Positions 60,427 to 64,000 of a DNA stretch of 64,000 nt are shown here, in pieces; the first letter of the stretch is position 1, and each line of letters opens with the position of its first letter. This DNA comes from Ancylostoma caninum (taxonomy: Eukaryota; Nematoda; Chromadorea; Rhabditida; Ancylostomatidae), in assembly GCA_037903475.1 (NCBI GenBank), contig JBAJFG010000271.1, positions 1 to 64,000 of the forward strand. Direction: 5' to 3'. The translations under genes were made by a program, and so were the position numbers. Below the pieces are notes generated by a model. It was given only the letters and a program-made list of their open reading frames with translations. It searched no databases and had not been told where the DNA came from.

Positions 60427-61120
60427 CTATAGTTCGCTTGAGTTTAGACAGTAGAAGAGGGTGCTAAAAAGCAAACGGACGGCCAAACCTACACAGGCTT
60501 TTCAAAGGCATTTCCACCACAGAAAAGCTGTCGATACATCATTTACAGTAAGCGTCGATGGCGGTGGCCCTTCCGTGGCCTAGAGAGGCACGCCGCGAAA
60601 CCGCGCCGCGCACCGGAATGAACGTCATCTGCTACCGTGGTGCTATTTCTAGCAGCTTTTCTACCCAATGCGAGAAAAGATCATCAAATCAGGGAAAAAG
60701 CACCCAGAAGTAGCATTACGGCGGCAGACGACATTGATTCCGGGGCGCGCGGTGCGGTTGCGCGGCGTTCTTCTTGAGGCCGCAGAGGGCCACCGCCATC
60801 GACGCTAACTATACCTGTAAGACTAGTGAGGAGAGAAGTGAGATCAGAAGCGTTTCAAAAATAACAAGACATCCATTAGGAAATAATTGTTCCACCGATA
60901 CCTATCCTATAGGGAAATTTGTGTGATGAAGCCCTCTAAAAAACTCACAGCTGATGGAGAATTTCCGCCTCTTCGGCAGCAGCGGTCCCTCGTACCTCAT
61001 GAACAAACCGCCACAGAACGAGAATAACCTTTTCATCGTCTCCTAAAGAATGCCACCATCATTCTGTACTTTTCAGGGACTTTCAGGAAACAACAAGATT
61101 ATACCTGTTTTCAGTACCAG
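60427..61120 (-). CDS. Last exons of a second unidentified gene
   Basis: Three pieces join in phase: a 16-nt microexon 61120-61105 (LVLKT), exon 61042-60949 (GDDEKVILVLWRFVHEVRG, then TAAAEEAEILHQ), and a final exon 60463-60427 (LTLFYCLNSSEL, TAG). Acceptors are tttgttag, cattctttag and tgctttttag; donors are gtataatc and gtgagttt. The middle exon is the convincing part, while the microexon and last exon rest on phase fit. The protein is not recognised. The last intron (60948-60464) contains the family B MITE at 60544-60813. The plus strand of the middle exon is open too, so the strand is not beyond doubt. Confidence 0.4.
60544..60813. mobile_element. Family B MITE, copy 2
   Basis: tacagtaagcgtcgatggcg against the right end cgccatcgacgctaactata. 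The inner arms ccgcgccgcgcaccgg / gcgcgcggtgcggttgcg and gctatttctagcagc / cccagaagtagc pair as in the copy at 33711-33984. About 270 bp. Confidence 0.82.
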
Positions 61121-61664
61121 CTAACAAACAAGCTGTACCTGAGTACTGACAGTTTCTATACTACGAACGAGGATGACATGTGAAATCAGGTACTGACATG
61201 AACACTGCTGAATGATGTGGTGAGAAAGCGCCACCTGTAGCACTACTAGTAAGATGTGGAAGTGGCGAAATTCCCAACGCCACCGATGGGCACGTGATCA
61301 CCGCCGGCGATCAATCAATATGGCCATTTTCAATGGTGTCGGTGCTGGTGAAGACGTTGCGGTGCCATGTAGCCCATAGTTAGCATCTTTCTATGCAGAA
61401 TGCTCTTGTTTGTGACGCTGAAAGCCCTGTGTTGAAAAAAAGGCAAAAAATTACTGACATACGAGCGGTTTTTCGCTGCAGGACCCACGCAAAATCAGCG
61501 CATTCCCGCAAAAAAAATGAAAGGGTTATTACCCTTCGTTAGCTGGGTCATTTCTGGGTAGTAGTTTGCAGTAATGTCTAAATTCGAATTTTACTGAATC
61601 GTGTCACAATATTTGTGGTACCATACGGAGTCCACGTTAATCTTGACCAAAAAAAAAGAAACAA

Positions 61665-61917
61665 CTCTGGTAACGGTGCAGCACGAACGCAGCCCGAACG
61701 GCGTAATGGTTCGGTTAGAAACGCTAGCTGCAACTGTTCCCAGTTGCTGCCATCCTCCCCTTGATTGCTGCTGTCTTTCAGCAGTTGCTGCCGAAGGGCC
61801 GACAGCTTGAGCAGCAATCAAGGGGAAGATGGCAGCAGCTGGGAACCGTTGCTGCTAGGGTTTCTAACCGAACCATTACGCCGTTCAGGCTGCGTTCGTG
61901 CTGCACAGTTATCAGAG
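61665..61917. mobile_element. Palindromic MITE family A, copy 3
   Basis: ctctggtaacggtgcagcac, then gaacgcagcccgaacggcg, is mirrored by the right arm ending ttcgtgctgcacagttatcagag. The same 253-bp length and loop as 18861-19113; the arms are about 93% complementary by eye. Non-coding. Confidence 0.9.
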
Positions 61918-62281
61918 AAGGTACAGTGTTAGCAAAACTTCCTATTTGGCTAATGTAATTCTGGTTATTTCGTTGTTTAAAAAAAAGAGATCATGGTTTC
62001 TGAGAATCGCCAATGATTAAAACGCTTGATTTAAACACAACCAAGAATATGTAGGTTGTTAAGATCTTTTGAAATACTATGCAGTGGAGCAAAATGGCAT
62101 TAGCAGTTACCTTAGACTTAGCAACTAACCCTAAAAGGTCGGGTTTTATGAGCGAATTACGTCAGCTACAGGGTAAACTCACATTGGTTAGAACAGCATC
62201 GTGACTTGCTTACGCCACTTACACACCCACGAATTCGTCCTCATCGCTGAAAAATGGAATTAAACTATGACGTCATTTTTT

Positions 62282-62514
62282 TTCTGTTGGCTCAGAGATG
62301 GCACCTGGGTCCATTATGTCTGCAATTACGACTTTGTCCATGGTATGCGTTTGAAAAGAGTTTTTACTAAATGGCAGTAGGGAAACATCAAAATAGAACC
62401 AATCACACCACATACATATCAAAAAAGTGTAAAAATTAGATCACTTGACCGATTTCGGGTTGAGGTCGTAATTGCAGACAAAGTCGACCCAGGTGCCATC
62501 TCTGAGCTAACAGA
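62282..62514. repeat. Foldback with about 50-bp arms
   Basis: tctgttggctcagagatggc, acctgggtc, then gtctgcaattacgac on the left returns inverted at 62465-62514 (gtcgtaattgcagac, gacccaggtgccatctctga). The spacer is about 130 bp. One copy in the window. Confidence 0.8.
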
Positions 62515-63882
62515 CTACTTGAATTATTTGCTGTTAGGGGTGGTACTTGTATTTATTCTGCCCCAGTTGAGCAGGGTACCACCTCCGTCCACAGGTTCTC
62601 ATGTTTGAGATTCTACCCTATTCGGAGGAGTTGAGGGATACAAAACAATTCGAAGTTCAATGGCAAGTAATAAAATGCCAAAATTAATCAATACGGGGAA
62701 ATCGAGGAAGTGAAGACGTTGTTTCTCCTGCTCTGAGAACGTAATGGATGAAGGTAGTAGTGTAGAGAGCTGAGGATAACATTACACTCTTTCACAAAAA
62801 TGGCCAGTGGGCGTAAACTGTCGCGTTGTTGGGCGATTTGGCCAGACGCCTTTGGTCTTCGTCTTTGGCAGTAAAATCTCCTCAACACCACGATCTTTCT
62901 ATGTGTTTCTCGTGTTTTTCTCACCCCTATAACGACTCTGCAGGAGCAGAAACTTTCCTAGGTGTTCGTCTCAGGCAGTAATGTACTTGTACCTCACATA
63001 GGTAGAGCCGAGAAGCAGAAGTCCGAGTTAATCCTTACGAAACCTAAGCTCATGTCATGTTCAACAACAGAGTTTGCTGTTTGCACAGATTTTAGCACTA
63101 TAACATTTGTTCGTTTCATTTTTTTTTGTAAAAAGATTCCTTCGTCATCGTTCTACATACTTTTTGCAAACGTCCACTGAAGGTTCTCAGCTGTGGAAAT
63201 TCAACAGGACTGATTTAGACACCACATACAGCTCTCTCGTCCTTTTGTTCAAGCATTTGATCGTTCCACTACCTCTTGAACTTACGATACTACCATATCG
63301 CTAAAGATCCCCCATTGTTCTTTACTCATGTGATTACGAGTCGCTATTATTCTACCATCATATGCAAAGAAACTAGACGTCGTAAAAGCAGTAAGGTGAT
63401 TCGGCGGCGGACGTCTAACGACGCTGCTAACCACCAAAAAAGTATGAACGGCAGTTTTGCGGACATAGGATAAACAGATATGATAGATAGCAATTGTATT
63501 ATACTACAACCTTGGATCTGGGAAAGCCCCGCCATATTGCTTACTGTCATGGCTTTCTCGCAGCCAGTTCAATCTGTCTCTAGCCCCTCCACATTTCCTC
63601 TTTTTTCTAGTAACCATTATTTTGTTGAGTAACGGTGATGGGCACAGTAGTTTTCTCGAGAGGGGGGGGGGAGTAGGCCGCAGAAAGGGTGTGACCCTAA
63701 TTAAAGCACTGAAAAACCCCACAAATCGTGGTTATTGAAATTTTGAAATATTTGAACGCTTTAAAAATCATCTTTTTAAAAACCAGGAATAGTTTTACCA
63801 CTTATAGTTTTTTCGGACCGGTCCCTTCCCCCCTCTACCTCTCCCTTTCAGCAGTCCGACCAGCGTAATGCATCTAGTACAA

Positions 63883-64000
63883 TACAGTGCGTTTCATAAT
63901 TATAGGGACACCCGATTTTTTGCTGTAGCGAGCTTCACCGTGAACCAATCGATCTGATTTTTTCTTTATTCAATTCAGGATGTGAAATAACCTCTAGAGA
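63883..64000 (+). mobile_element. Left end of a Tc1/mariner-like element, cut by the window edge
   Basis: tacagtgcgtttcataatta, then tagggacaccc, is the form of Tc1/mariner terminal repeats (TACAGT start, a cataattatagggacacc block). It is preceded by an A-T context that allows a TA target. Only 118 bp are visible, so I cannot say whether a transposase follows. Confidence 0.5.

Larger units (their letters stand above)
61121..64000. other. Right flank: repeats, no resolved gene
   Basis: Contains MITE family A copy 3 (61665-61917), a foldback (62282-62514) and the start of a Tc1/mariner-like terminal repeat (63883 to the edge). Upstream exons of the gene ending at 60427 should be here or beyond. 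A splice-bounded 24-nt piece at about 62224-62247 (minus; DEDEFVG) does not match the required phase. The plus frame at about 61390-61540 has no start or family match. Confidence 0.45.

Overview
This is a window of nuclear DNA from a nematode, most likely a strongylid (the order of hookworms and trichostrongyles) rather than Caenorhabditis. The sequence shows AT-rich DNA, introns of about 45-80 nt mixed with introns of 1-3 kb full of repeats, tttcag-type acceptors, and acceptor sites directly in front of start codons, as expected for spliced-leader trans-splicing. The clade call is an inference from architecture and repeat load. No species can be named.

Four protein genes can be rebuilt exon by exon, all on the minus strand. 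(1) 2159-5704: a nine-exon PAP2/lipid phosphate phosphatase with all three catalytic motifs. (2) 28083-35265: a 21-exon ALIX/PDCD6IP orthologue (896 aa; Bro1, V and proline-rich domains), an ESCRT accessory protein. (3) 39243-45272: a secreted C-type lectin gene with three tandem CTLD units; one splice junction is unresolved. (4) 46797-52612: a SAMHD1-like HD-domain dNTP triphosphohydrolase without the N-terminal SAM domain, with catalytic and allosteric residues intact. The last three exons of an unidentified gene (53067-53522) lie 455 bp upstream of the SAMHD1 gene, close enough for an operon. The last exons of a second unidentified gene lie at 60427-61120. The genes have no obvious shared pathway.

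Between genes, mainly 5.7-28 kb and 53.5-64 kb, almost nothing codes. These stretches hold non-autonomous DNA transposons: three copies of a 190-253 bp near-palindrome, a family with TACAGT ends, a family with CAAGGATGAGCGG ends, an hAT-like MITE with an imperfect 8-bp target duplication, a 1.25-kb element with 140-bp terminal inverted repeats and tRNA-like segments inside, several single foldbacks, a Tc1/mariner end at the right edge, homopolymer G/C tracts and a short possibly mitochondrial insert. Several elements sit inside introns of the genes above.

I found no new multi-gene system. The points most worth following are the compact SAMHD1 with its possible operon partner, the 1.25-kb composite element, the hAT MITE and GC-AG intron in otherwise ordinary genes, and the palindromic families, whose transcripts could form long hairpins.
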